Counted from the stretch's first letter, positions 17,710 through 25,007 are shown. The stretch: 33,556 nucleotides of DNA from an uncultured Pelagibacteraceae bacterium (GCA_902545555.1 CACCGK010000010.1:1-33556); one strand, 5' to 3'. Notes: generated by a model not told the origin, from the sequence alone. Numbers and translations are program-made.

Positions 17710-18108
17710 TTATATTTTTAATGCTTTCGCAATAGTTCTTAAAGGTAAAAGCAAGCATTCTTTCCTTGAAAGATTTTTTTTATCTAAAATTTCTTTAAAG
17801 TCTTTCCAATGTTTTTCCATACTTACTTTTGCATCCTCAAAAAGTTGCTCACCAACTTTTATAAATTTTTTAACATCATCAACTTTTTTTTCTTTAATTT
17901 TTCTGGATAATAGACTGACTGATGCCTGACAATAAACACACGATTTACACTGATAACCCATATCTTTTATAACATCTTCTTTGACAATTAAGCTTATTTC
18001 CATCTCATCACCACACAATGGATTTTTGTGTTTTGACTTATGAGTAAAGTTTTCAACAACTTTATTATTTTCAGTATGGGCTGCTATTTCTAAAATTCTT
18101 AAATCCAT
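17710..18108 (-). CDS. IscU/SufU/NifU-N-like iron-sulfur scaffold protein
   Basis: The 132-residue protein follows the IscU fold pattern: first ligand C32 in NPLCGDEMEI (usually NCGD), second region CKSCVYCQASVSLLSR with C54, C57 and C60, and third ligand C118 in SRKECLLLPLRTI, matching the PxRxxCxLL region of IscU. It is thus a cluster scaffold or transfer protein. As first gene of the operon that makes the Fe-S-rich FdsA and FdsB, it may be a dedicated factor for formate dehydrogenase (inference). Its sequence is well diverged from housekeeping IscU, and it lacks the LPPVK chaperone-binding motif. The ATG at 18108 faces mobA across 42 bp. Confidence 0.85.
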   Translation of the reverse strand: MDLRILEIAAHTENNKVVENFTHKSKHKNPLCGDEMEISLIVKEDVIKDMGYQCKSCVYCQASVSLLSRKIKEKKVDDVKKFIKVGEQLFEDAKVSMEKHWKDFKEILDKKNLSRKECLLLPLRTIAKALKI

Positions 18109-18120
18109 TTAATTTCTTTA

Positions 18121-18134
18121 ATTCAACTTTGAAT
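18121..18134. promoter_or_regulatory. Small inverted repeat between divergent fds operon and mobA
   Basis: ATTCAA and TTGAAT arms with a 2-base centre lie in the 42-bp divergent gap that must hold both promoters. It could be an operator shared by the formate dehydrogenase and molybdenum cofactor genes. In AT-rich DNA such short palindromes also arise by chance, so the call is weak. Confidence 0.25.
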
Positions 18135-18150
18135 GTTTTATATTTTATAG

Positions 18151-18759
18151 ATGGATCATAACAATATTTTAGGCACTGTGCTAGCAGGTGGTAAGTCACA
18201 AAGGTTTGGAGAAGATAAATCCCAAGTAAAGTTAGCTGGTAAATTGTTAATTGATCACATGTTGACTGAAATTATTGATGAATTCAAAGAACTCTTAATA
18301 GTATCAAATAATAAAATTAGTTTTCATAACTCAGAAAAAATTTCAATAATCGAGGATTATGAAAAAGGTCTTGGTCCGTTAGGTGGAGTTTTTTCAGCTA
18401 TGAAATGGATAAAAGAAAATCAAAAAGACTACAAATGGATAGCAACTTTCCCTGTTGATACACCCTTTTTTAAGAGACAAATATTAAAAGATTTTATTCA
18501 AAATATTAATTTCAATGAAAGTGATTTATTTTTTATTAAGTCAAACAACACACGACATAATATATTTGGCTTATGGTCGATTAATTTATTATCTAAGTTA
18601 GATAAGGATCTAAAAAATGGAGAAAGAAAAGTAGAGTTGTGGGCTAATAATACTGGGGTAAAAATAATTAATATGGAGTTTTCAAATAATGATCCTTTCT
18701 TTAATATAAATACAAAAGAAGATTTAAAAAAAGCTGAAGAAATATTCAAAAATGATTAG
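18151..18759 (+). CDS. mobA: Molybdenum cofactor guanylyltransferase MobA
   Basis: MobA attaches GMP to molybdopterin, giving the bis-MGD cofactor that FdsA needs. The 202-residue chain has the nucleotidyltransferase loop LAGGKSQRFGEDKS (11-24) with the invariant Lys23, then GLGPLGGVFSAM and the metal-binding FPVDTPFF. The C-terminal end NINTKEDLKKAEE is also typical. It is divergent from the formate dehydrogenase operon and overlaps moeA by 8 bp (ATGATTAG). No other molybdopterin synthesis genes are in the window, so moaABCDE must be elsewhere. Confidence 0.95.
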   Translation: MDHNNILGTVLAGGKSQRFGEDKSQVKLAGKLLIDHMLTEIIDEFKELLIVSNNKISFHNSEKISIIEDYEKGLGPLGGVFSAMKWIKENQKDYKWIATFPVDTPFFKRQILKDFIQNINFNESDLFFIKSNNTRHNIFGLWSINLLSKLDKDLKNGERKVELWANNTGVKIINMEFSNNDPFFNINTKEDLKKAEEIFKND

Positions 18760-19996
18760 TTACGAAAAATCAAAAACAGTTTTAAAAAAAGCCAAAATTA
18801 AAATTAAAGACGAAAATATAGAGAGTATAAATTCCTTAAATAGAGTAGTTTCCACCAATATTTATTCTAAAATAAATTATCCAGCAGGGAATAATGCTGC
18901 GTTTGATGGTTATGCAATTAATTCAAAAGATACTAATGAATTAAAAAAAAAATTCCCAAAAAAATTTAAAATTATTGGTTCAATTGCTGCAGGAATGAAA
19001 CCATTTAAAAAAAAGATAAAAAAATTTGATACTGCCGAAATAATGACTGGAGGAATTATACCAAAGGGTTTTGATACAATTATTCCTATAGAACAAATAA
19101 TTATTGCTCCTAATAAAAAATATATTTTAATCGACCAGAAAATAAAAAAATTTGATCACGTTAGGTTTGCAGGTTCAGATTATAGAAAAGGAGAGGTTGT
19201 AATAAAAAAAAATACAATTGTTCAACCAAACCATATTTTAGCTTTTAAAAGTTTAGGCATTAAAAAAATTAAAGTAAAAAAAAGAATTAACATATTATTT
19301 TTTTCAACTGGAAACGAAATATCAGACAAAGATAATATTCCAAATTGGATGGTAAGAAATTCTAATACACATTATATTAAAAACTTAAATCAAAATTTTT
19401 TATTTAATTTTAAAAGTGGAAGCATATTAAGAGATAATCATCAAAATATTTTTAAACAAAAAATAAATAAATTAATTAAATCTAAAGATGATATTATTAT
19501 TACGTCAGGTGCAGTGTCTGCAGGTAAGTTTGATTTTATACCTGATGTTGTTAAAAAATTTAAGTTATCAAGCTACTTTAAAAGTGCTGCAATAAGGCCT
19601 GGAAAACCAATAATGTTTGCAAAAATTAAAGGGAAAGAAAAAGCAATATTCGGACTCCCTGGAAATCCAATTTCATCAGCTGCATGTTTTAGATTTTTTG
19701 TAATTCCATATATTTTAAATGCCTTAGGATTATCAGAAGAAAAATCAATTAAAGCTATTTTGACGAATGGTTTTGATAAAAAAAAGAATTTCACAAGATT
19801 TGTAAAGAGCCAATTAAGCACAACTAAAAATGGAAAAATAAATGTTGAAATTTTAAAAGGTCAAGAGTCTTTTAGAATTAAATCATTTGTAAAAACAAAT
19901 ATTTGGGTTTTGTTACCAGCAGGTAAATCAAAATTTAAAAAAGGAGATATCGTTGATTGTTTTTTCCCCAACCTTTCAAATCAAAATTTAGTTTAG
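18752..19996 (+). CDS. moeA: Molybdopterin molybdenumtransferase MoeA
   Basis: MoeA inserts molybdate into adenylated molybdopterin. Visible family blocks are YPAGNNAAFDGYAI, AEIMTGGIIPKGFDTIIPIE, GSDYRKGEV, the MoCF-domain FSTGNEIS, TSGAVSAGKFDFIPDV, RPGKPIMFA and FGLPGNPISSAACF. The 414-residue length fits the four-domain enzyme. Codon use is extremely lysine- and AT-rich, even for this window. It is coupled to mobA by an 8-bp overlap and is followed by 49 bp before the next gene. Confidence 0.96.
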   Translation: MISYEKSKTVLKKAKIKIKDENIESINSLNRVVSTNIYSKINYPAGNNAAFDGYAINSKDTNELKKKFPKKFKIIGSIAAGMKPFKKKIKKFDTAEIMTGGIIPKGFDTIIPIEQIIIAPNKKYILIDQKIKKFDHVRFAGSDYRKGEVVIKKNTIVQPNHILAFKSLGIKKIKVKKRINILFFSTGNEISDKDNIPNWMVRNSNTHYIKNLNQNFLFNFKSGSILRDNHQNIFKQKINKLIKSKDDIIITSGAVSAGKFDFIPDVVKKFKLSSYFKSAAIRPGKPIMFAKIKGKEKAIFGLPGNPISSAACFRFFVIPYILNALGLSEEKSIKAILTNGFDKKKNFTRFVKSQLSTTKNGKINVEILKGQESFRIKSFVKTNIWVLLPAGKSKFKKGDIVDCFFPNLSNQNLV

Positions 19997-20013
19997 AAAC
20001 GCATTTTTGTTGT

Positions 20014-20041
20014 AGAAAATTCTATTTACAATTAGATTTCT
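20014..20041 (+). promoter_or_regulatory. Possible promoter/inverted repeat ahead of the creatinase operon
   Basis: The 49-bp gap between moeA and the EamA gene has an imperfect inverted repeat (AGAAAATTCTA, 8 bases, TAGATTTCT) and inside it a -10-like TACAAT at 20027-20032, with only a weak -35 (TTTTTG) 17 bp upstream. That would place the transcript start a few bases before the ATG at 20046. Weak evidence. Confidence 0.25.
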
Positions 20042-20045
20042 GAAT

Positions 20046-20951
20046 ATGTTAAAGTTGAGAAATCCAAGAATAGCCATTCCTGTCGTATTATTTGCTGGTC
20101 TGTTGTGGTCGTTCGGTCCATTAGTAGTTCGATACATGGATAATCCTCAATTGGCACCTTGGCAGTATATTTTTGGTAGAGGTTTAACAATTTTCATCTT
20201 ATTAAATCTTTATTTATTTTTCGAGGAAGGAAAAAATTTTTACAAAAACTATTATAAAATAGGTTTATCTGGCGTAATCGGCGGATCTGGATTGGGGATC
20301 GCTATGATTACATTTATTTATTCAATTACAAATACTAGCGCTGCAGTTACTTTGCTTTGCTTGGCAGCAATGCCTTTTTTTACAGCATTATTAGCATTTT
20401 TATTTTTAAGAGAAAAAATTTCTCTTAATGTGTGGATATCAATAATAATTGCAACAGTTGGTATCATAATTATGGCACTTGGAAACACAGGTGAAAAATC
20501 ATTAATTGGTTTTGTATTTGGTTTAACTTCCTCAATTGGTTTCTCAGTCTTTTCTGTAACTCTAAGATGGAGAAAAGAAACACCAAAATTCACAACGGTA
20601 GCTTTTGCAGGTTTCTTTTGTTTTATGTTTGCAACAATTATGATTTTATCAAATAACTTAGTTTTCTTTTCATCTAGCTATAATGGAGCTTTATTTTCTT
20701 TGCACGGGACACTAGTCTGTTTTGGTTTAATTTTATATTCAATTGGATCTAAAGCGATACCAGCAGCAGAGTTGACTTTATTATCTTTAACTGAAGTTGT
20801 AGGTGGAATTTTTTGGGTTTGGTTACCATTATTTGGTATTAATGAAGTGCCATCCACAAATACTATAATCGGTGGTTTTTTTCTTTTTGTATCTATATTT
20901 TATTACAGTTTAATAATGAGATGGAACAAAAGATATATAGCATTAAACTAA
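20046..20951 (+). CDS. EamA/DMT-superfamily transporter, first gene of creatinase operon
   Basis: The 301-residue protein has about ten hydrophobic helices in two repeated halves, as in EamA permeases of the drug/metabolite transporter superfamily. Recognisable points are LLWSFGPLVVRYM in the first helix, LCLAAMPFFTALLAFLFLREKIS closing the first half, and AELTLLSLTEVVGGIFWVWL with GGFFLF closing the second. Such carriers move amino acids, nucleosides or other small metabolites; direction is not readable. The creatinase gene starts 1 bp after its stop, so a guanidino compound or one of its products is the likeliest cargo (inference). Confidence 0.88.
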   Translation: MLKLRNPRIAIPVVLFAGLLWSFGPLVVRYMDNPQLAPWQYIFGRGLTIFILLNLYLFFEEGKNFYKNYYKIGLSGVIGGSGLGIAMITFIYSITNTSAAVTLLCLAAMPFFTALLAFLFLREKISLNVWISIIIATVGIIIMALGNTGEKSLIGFVFGLTSSIGFSVFSVTLRWRKETPKFTTVAFAGFFCFMFATIMILSNNLVFFSSSYNGALFSLHGTLVCFGLILYSIGSKAIPAAELTLLSLTEVVGGIFWVWLPLFGINEVPSTNTIIGGFFLFVSIFYYSLIMRWNKRYIALN

Positions 20952-20952
20952 T

Positions 20953-22170
20953 ATGGAACGACCAGATTTTTTTGAGCTTAAAAATGGTGAAAAATTAAAA
21001 TTACCATTTACAGATAAAGAATATAACGATCGAATAAGTAAACTTAGAACAGTGATGGATCAAATTGGTCTTGATATGGTTATCTTAACCTCAATGCATA
21101 ACGTTGCGTATTACACAGGTTTTATTTATTGCTCTTTTGGAAGACCATACGGATGTGTGATAACTCAAAATAAAATCTCAACAATTTCAGCTAACATTGA
21201 TGGAAGTCAGCCTTGGCGAAGATCTCATTGCGATAATGTTATTTACACTGATTGGAAAAGAGATAATTTTTTAAGAGCCATTGTTTCAATTATTGGAAGA
21301 GATGATCCACCAAAAAATATTGGAATTGAAAATGATCATGTCACATTAGATATGCGAGAAAAAATAGGATCTATCTTTACTTTCTCTGTGTTTAGCGATG
21401 TTTCAAAAGATCTAATGAAACTTAGAATGATAAAATCTGATGAAGAAATTGAGATAATTAGAAATGGCGCGAGAATTGCAGATATTGGCGGTGAAGAAAT
21501 AGTTAAAAATATTAGAGAAGATAACACAGAGATTGAAGTGGCAATAGCAGCAAGAGATAGAATGGAAAGAGAGATTGTCAAAAGCTATCCTGGTGCAGAG
21601 TACATGGACACTTGGGTATGGTTTCAATCTGGTATTAATACAGATGGAGCTCATAATCCAAAGACTAATAGAAAATTAGTTAAAGGAGATATTTTATCTT
21701 TAAATACTTTTCCAATGATCTCAGGATATTACACTGCATTAGAGCGAACTTTATTTTTAGATCATGCTGATGATGCTTCACTTAAAGCATGGGAAGCAAA
21801 TGTAAAAGTGCATAAGAGAGGACTAGAATTAATTAAACCAGGTATGAAATGTTCAGATATTTGTCATGAGCTTAACGAACTTTTTGCTGAGCTTGGTTAT
21901 CTTCAGTATCGAACTTTTGGTTATGGACATTCATTTGGTATGCTTTCTCACTTTTATGGAAGAGAGGCTGGATTAGAATTAAGAGAAGATATTGATACTG
22001 TTCTTGAGGAAAATATGGTCGTGTCGATGGAGCCAATGATAATGATCCCAGAAGGTAATCCTGGTGCAGGCGGATATAGAGAACACGATATTTTAGTGAT
22101 TGGCAAAGATGGAGCAGAAAATATTACAAAATTTCCTTTCGGCCCTGAGCATAATATTATAAAAAACTAA
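20953..22170 (+). CDS. Creatinase (creatine amidinohydrolase), M24 fold
   Basis: Creatinase hydrolyses creatine to sarcosine and urea with a pita-bread fold but no metal. The 405-residue chain lines up with the Pseudomonas putida enzyme, as I remember it, along nearly the whole length: YYTGFIYCSFGRPYG keeps Phe62 and Arg64 with the same numbers, SANIDGSQPWRR, FQSGINTDGAHNP keeps the catalytic His (His234 here, His232 there), GYYTALERTLFLDH keeps the active Glu, YRTFGYGHSFG and VSMEPMIM follow. Metal ligands of M24 aminopeptidases are absent, as in true creatinase. The match is far closer than to proline dipeptidases or ectoine hydrolase (DoeA). Guanidinoacetate is a possible alternative substrate given the next gene. 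It is followed by the amidinotransferase 5 bp downstream. Confidence 0.92.
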   Translation: MERPDFFELKNGEKLKLPFTDKEYNDRISKLRTVMDQIGLDMVILTSMHNVAYYTGFIYCSFGRPYGCVITQNKISTISANIDGSQPWRRSHCDNVIYTDWKRDNFLRAIVSIIGRDDPPKNIGIENDHVTLDMREKIGSIFTFSVFSDVSKDLMKLRMIKSDEEIEIIRNGARIADIGGEEIVKNIREDNTEIEVAIAARDRMEREIVKSYPGAEYMDTWVWFQSGINTDGAHNPKTNRKLVKGDILSLNTFPMISGYYTALERTLFLDHADDASLKAWEANVKVHKRGLELIKPGMKCSDICHELNELFAELGYLQYRTFGYGHSFGMLSHFYGREAGLELREDIDTVLEENMVVSMEPMIMIPEGNPGAGGYREHDILVIGKDGAENITKFPFGPEHNIIKN

Positions 22171-22175
22171 TCTTT

Positions 22176-23291
22176 ATGAGCGAGAATAAAACTATTGTTA
22201 ATAGTTGGAACGAGTGGGATCCATTAAAACATGTAATTGTAGGGAGAGCGGATGGAACTTGTATACCAGCACCAGAGCCTGCTTTGGATGCAAAAGTTCC
22301 GGAAGATAGTGATATGCGAGGTCAGTTTGGACCAAGAACAAAAGATACTGTCGATAAAGCAAATCAACTTTTAGATGATTTTTCTAATATGCTTGAAAAA
22401 AGAGGAATTAAAGTTGATCGACCAATACCAATAGATTTTAATCAAAAAACTTCTACACCTGACTGGGAAGCAGAAACAATGTTTGGCTGTATGCCTCCAA
22501 GAGACGTTTTGTTAACAGTAGGAAACGAAATTTTAGAAGCTACAATGAGTTATCGTTGTCGTTGGTTTGAATATTTATGTTATCGACCACTTCTAAAAGA
22601 TTATTATAATCAAGATCCTAATATGAGACACGAGTCTGCTCCAAAACCAAGATTAACGGATGCAGATTACAGAAAAGATTATTTATCAGATAAAATTGGT
22701 GTTCAAAAAAGATTAGAATGGACTGAAAAAAAATATTTTGTAACAACTGAAGAAGAACCATTATTTGATGCAGCGGACGTACTAAGATTTGGAAAAGACC
22801 TGGTTGTACAACATGGATTTACAACAAATTTAAAAGGAATTGATTGGCTAAAAAGACACTATAAAGATCATAGAGTTCATGCTGTTAACTTTCCAGGTGA
22901 TCCTTATCCAATTCACATTGATGCTACCTTTACCCCAATAAAAGAGGGTTTAATTATCAATAACCCACAAAGAAGACTTCCTAAGGAACAAAGAAAATTA
23001 TTTGAAGATAATGGCTGGGAAATTGTAGACAGTGCACAACCAGCACATAATGAACCCCCGCCATTATGTTATTCATCAACTTGGCTGTCAATGAATGTTT
23101 TAGTTTTGGATCCTAAAACTGTGTGTGTGGAAAAAAGTGAAACTTATCAAGCTGAACAATTGGATAAATTAGGAATGGAAGTTATACCAGTAGAACTTAG
23201 AGATGCCTACGCTTTTGGTGGAGGTTTACATTGTTGTACCGCAGATGTTTACCGAGAAGGTAAACTTAAAGATTACTTTCCAAAACAATAA
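22176..23291 (+). CDS. Glycine (arginine:X) amidinotransferase, AGAT family
   Basis: The family moves the amidino group of arginine to an amine, giving ornithine; with glycine the product is guanidinoacetate, the creatine precursor. The catalytic triad is complete: Asp198 in FDAADVLRFGKD, His247 in PIHIDATF, and Cys353 in GGGLHCCTADV, matching Asp254, His303 and Cys407 of human AGAT. NSWNEWDPLKHVIVGRADG, NLKGIDWLKRHY, INNPQRR and SSTWLSMNVLVLD are also family blocks. The 371 residues lack any targeting extension. Related enzymes act in streptomycin (StrB) or cyanotoxin synthesis, but the creatinase neighbour favours glycine. The reaction is reversible, so it could also recover glycine and arginine from guanidinoacetate. 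Its stop abuts the stop of the next, convergent gene. Confidence 0.92.
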   Translation: MSENKTIVNSWNEWDPLKHVIVGRADGTCIPAPEPALDAKVPEDSDMRGQFGPRTKDTVDKANQLLDDFSNMLEKRGIKVDRPIPIDFNQKTSTPDWEAETMFGCMPPRDVLLTVGNEILEATMSYRCRWFEYLCYRPLLKDYYNQDPNMRHESAPKPRLTDADYRKDYLSDKIGVQKRLEWTEKKYFVTTEEEPLFDAADVLRFGKDLVVQHGFTTNLKGIDWLKRHYKDHRVHAVNFPGDPYPIHIDATFTPIKEGLIINNPQRRLPKEQRKLFEDNGWEIVDSAQPAHNEPPPLCYSSTWLSMNVLVLDPKTVCVEKSETYQAEQLDKLGMEVIPVELRDAYAFGGGLHCCTADVYREGKLKDYFPKQ

Positions 23292-23519
23292 TTAATTTGG
23301 ATTTTGTTTTAAAAATTGGATGTATTTAATAACATCATTATATTTTTCATCAGGAATATCTTTGTAGCTTGCATTGAATTTACTTTTTACACATATAGCA
23401 ACATGTGCATAAGGGTTTCTTCCTTTAGGATGATTTGGGTGGTCAGGTAATTGACCCACCAAATAATCGCCAGCTTCCTGAATAATTTTCCAGAGTTTCT
23501 GCGACTTTTCTGGGCTCAT
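23292..23519 (-). CDS. Small protein of unknown function (75 residues)
   Basis: I do not recognise the gene with certainty. The product starts MSPEKSQKLWKIIQEAGDYL, has a charged, proline- and histidine-rich middle (LPDHPNHPKGRNPYAH), and ends in FNASYKDIPDEKYNDVIKYI. The last part resembles the C-terminal segment of phage antirepressor-like proteins (YKDIP...F...I pattern), so a DNA-binding or phage-derived origin is possible. No signal peptide or membrane segment. The gene is intact and convergent with the amidinotransferase gene, with no gap. Its first 13 or so codons recur in a broken second copy at 24939-25007. Confidence 0.7.
   Translation of the reverse strand: MSPEKSQKLWKIIQEAGDYLVGQLPDHPNHPKGRNPYAHVAICVKSKFNASYKDIPDEKYNDVIKYIQFLKQNPN
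23459..23498. repeat. 40-bp perfect direct repeat, copy 1 (inside the 75-residue gene)
   Basis: Bases 23459-23498 are identical to 24947-24986 in the same orientation; the match starts at CCAAATAATCGCC and ends at CCAGAGTTT. This copy lies within the 5' part of the small gene at 23292-23519. The two copies are 1488 bp apart and bracket the hydrolase gene. Confidence 0.95.
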
Positions 23520-23549
23520 ACCACTTCAAACTTTGTTTTATCTCAAAAA

Positions 23550-23573
23550 GTTCTAGTTATGGTTCTAGTTATC
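23550..23573. repeat. 12-bp tandem repeat, two copies
   Basis: GTTCTAGTTATG is followed at once by GTTCTAGTTATC. The same GTTCTAG core, behind a matching TTTATCTAAAAAA stretch, recurs at 24811-24831, so the whole intergenic piece 23533-23610 seems to have a diverged relative at 24794-24870. Confidence 0.8.
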
Positions 23574-23620
23574 CTACAAAATCCTATAGCCACGATACTT
23601 AAAAGTTTTTTCATCTCTTT

Positions 23621-23646
23621 AATTTATTAAATTAATTTAATAAATT
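23621..23646. repeat. 26-bp perfect palindrome over a stop codon
   Basis: AATTTATTAAATT and its exact reverse complement AATTTAATAAATT lie side by side. The palindrome covers the TAA stop (23632-23634) of the secreted hydrolase gene. In RNA it would form a long A-U hairpin at the end of the message and may act as a weak terminator or 3' stabiliser; no T-run follows on the minus strand. Confidence 0.7.
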
Positions 23647-24738
23647 TTCTTTCCAAAAAGCTAAATACTCTGGCATAAAAGTTTTTCCATGGTTACCCCC
23701 TTCAGTAACACCTTTTCCAATACAATTTTCTTTTTTGAGACCCTTGAACATTGTTTTAAAAGCTTTTCTTGGATTTTTACGTGATAACTCATTAAATTCA
23801 TCCAAACTTTTTATTTTTGTATTTTTTATAATTAAATCAATGAACTCTTTATTAGGATTCCCATCATCCTCTGTGTAAAAATTAGGACACTTCCAAAAAT
23901 ATTGAGTTCTTTTTTCAATTTCTGGCTCATAATTTCCAGTAAATAAATGATACCATCCCTCTCTTAAATCAATTTTAATATCAGCACCTTTAGCTTGCAT
24001 TTTTTCCATTATATCTACACATGGACCTGGCAAGGTATAATCCTCAGCTAAACCATGTACATACCAAATTTTAGTTTCTTTAACTGGAGTTGGATTTCTA
24101 AACATTCCAGTAATTCCACATTCAGCAGATCTTGGTTGAGACGCAGCAAAATAAAGATCTTTGCTAACTAATATATCTCTCAATCTTTTTTCTGCAGCCA
24201 TTATAGAAAGATTTCCTCCCCTTGAATAACCAGAGACACCTACTTTTTTAATATTTACTTTTGGATCCTTGCTGAGATACTCTAATGCCATAAACACATC
24301 TATATAAGTAGACCATATAGAAGCCTTTGATTGATCTGTATAAGTATGTTTTGCACCTCTCGCAGAAAAATTATCTAAATACATTGTCGCTATCCCCATG
24401 TCTAACAGAGGTTTTTGTTGATCTCTCATAAACTCTAGCCAATTTGCAGTAAATTCATCAGCACCACCACTACTATGAACGATTAATAATAAAGGAAATG
24501 GACCTTCTCCCTCTGGATAAGAAATAAGAGCATCAACTATTATTGGACTCTCTTTATACCAGCCCTCCAAAATACCTTTATAATCAGAAGTTTGATATGA
24601 ATTAATCTTAATTAATTCTCCATTGCCTAGTTGTTTGGATAACTTTTTAAGTGGTGTTTTTTTTGGTTTAATTGTTTCTGCGTTAAGAACTGAACTTGAG
24701 ATAAAAATTAATAATGTAATAACCAAAATTTTTTTCAT
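23632..24738 (-). CDS. Secreted alpha/beta hydrolase, dienelactone-hydrolase-like
   Basis: The 368-residue protein begins with a signal peptide (MKK, hydrophobic run, cut near LNA-ET at 20/21), so it acts in the periplasm or outside. The hydrolase core shows LLLIVHSSGG (oxyanion region), the nucleophile elbow GVSGYSRGGN with Ser172, Asp233 in VHGLAEDYT and His264 in GWYHLF. It is therefore a serine hydrolase of the dienelactone hydrolase/esterase type; the substrate is unknown. Three cysteines after the core could form disulfides. It stands alone on the minus strand, between two copies of a 40-bp direct repeat, in the least conserved-looking part of the window, and may be a recent arrival. 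Confidence 0.85.
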   Translation of the reverse strand: MKKILVITLLIFISSSVLNAETIKPKKTPLKKLSKQLGNGELIKINSYQTSDYKGILEGWYKESPIIVDALISYPEGEGPFPLLLIVHSSGGADEFTANWLEFMRDQQKPLLDMGIATMYLDNFSARGAKHTYTDQSKASIWSTYIDVFMALEYLSKDPKVNIKKVGVSGYSRGGNLSIMAAEKRLRDILVSKDLYFAASQPRSAECGITGMFRNPTPVKETKIWYVHGLAEDYTLPGPCVDIMEKMQAKGADIKIDLREGWYHLFTGNYEPEIEKRTQYFWKCPNFYTEDDGNPNKEFIDLIIKNTKIKSLDEFNELSRKNPRKAFKTMFKGLKKENCIGKGVTEGGNHGKTFMPEYLAFWKENLLN

Positions 24739-24811
24739 AATATAAGATTATCAAATTCTGAAACATTTGTCTATTTGCTTGAAAATCAGATATTTGATTT
24801 ATCTAAAAAAG

Positions 24812-24829
24812 TTCTAGTTCTAGTTCTAG
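24812..24829. repeat. Hexamer tandem repeat TTCTAG x3
   Basis: Three exact back-to-back TTCTAG units, directly after an A-run. Short tandem repeats like this are prone to slippage and may vary between strains. Confidence 0.9.
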
Positions 24830-24898
24830 TTTACTTCTTAAATTTACGAGTCTTTAAGTAATTTTTTTTCAATCGAATTTTAATATGCCGCATAACTA

Positions 24899-24938
24899 GT
24901 GTGAAGTCGTGTGAGGTAGTGTGAGGTAGGGTGTACCA
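24899..24938. repeat. 10-bp G-rich tandem repeat, about 3-4 units
   Basis: GTGTGAAGTC, GTGTGAGGTA, GTGTGAGGTA, then a decayed GGGTGTACCA. The run is G-rich on one strand and unlike the AT-rich surroundings. It is bounded by CTAGTG (24896-24901) and its inverted partner CACTAG (24937-24942), and the end GGGTGT pairs with GCACCC (24942-24947) as a hairpin with a 7-base loop. Confidence 0.75.
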
Positions 24939-25007
24939 CTAGCACCCCAAATAATCGCCAGCTTCCTGAATAATTTTCCAGAGTTTACTTGCGTTTTCTT
25001 TATTCAT
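24939..25007 (-). pseudogene. Truncated second copy of the 75-residue gene (22 codons)
   Basis: From ATG at 25007 the frame reads MNKENASKLWKIIQEAGDYL, then Gly-Cys and a TAG stop at 24939-24941. Residues KLWKIIQEAGDYL are the same as in the intact gene at 23292-23519, and 40 bases of DNA are identical. Homology ends abruptly at GDYL, after which unrelated G-rich repeats begin. It is best read as a duplicated 5' end left behind by a rearrangement, not as a working gene. Confidence 0.75.
24947..24986. repeat. 40-bp perfect direct repeat, copy 2 (inside the truncated copy)
   Basis: Identical to 23459-23498 in the same orientation. Together the two copies flank the hydrolase gene and its repeat-rich upstream region. 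Confidence 0.95.

Noticed and set aside
20953..22170. Xaa-Pro dipeptidase or ectoine hydrolase for the M24 protein
   Set aside because: The residues match true creatinase along the whole length (Phe62, Arg64, GAHNP His), and the M24 metal ligands are missing.
22176..23291. Arginine deiminase or StrB-type antibiotic amidinotransferase
   Set aside because: The triad and flanks follow AGAT, length fits, and no antibiotic or deiminase-pathway genes are near.
24899..24947. CRISPR or tRNA remnant in the G-rich repeat
   Set aside because: Units are only 10 bp with no spacers, and no cloverleaf or TPsiC-like end can be drawn.
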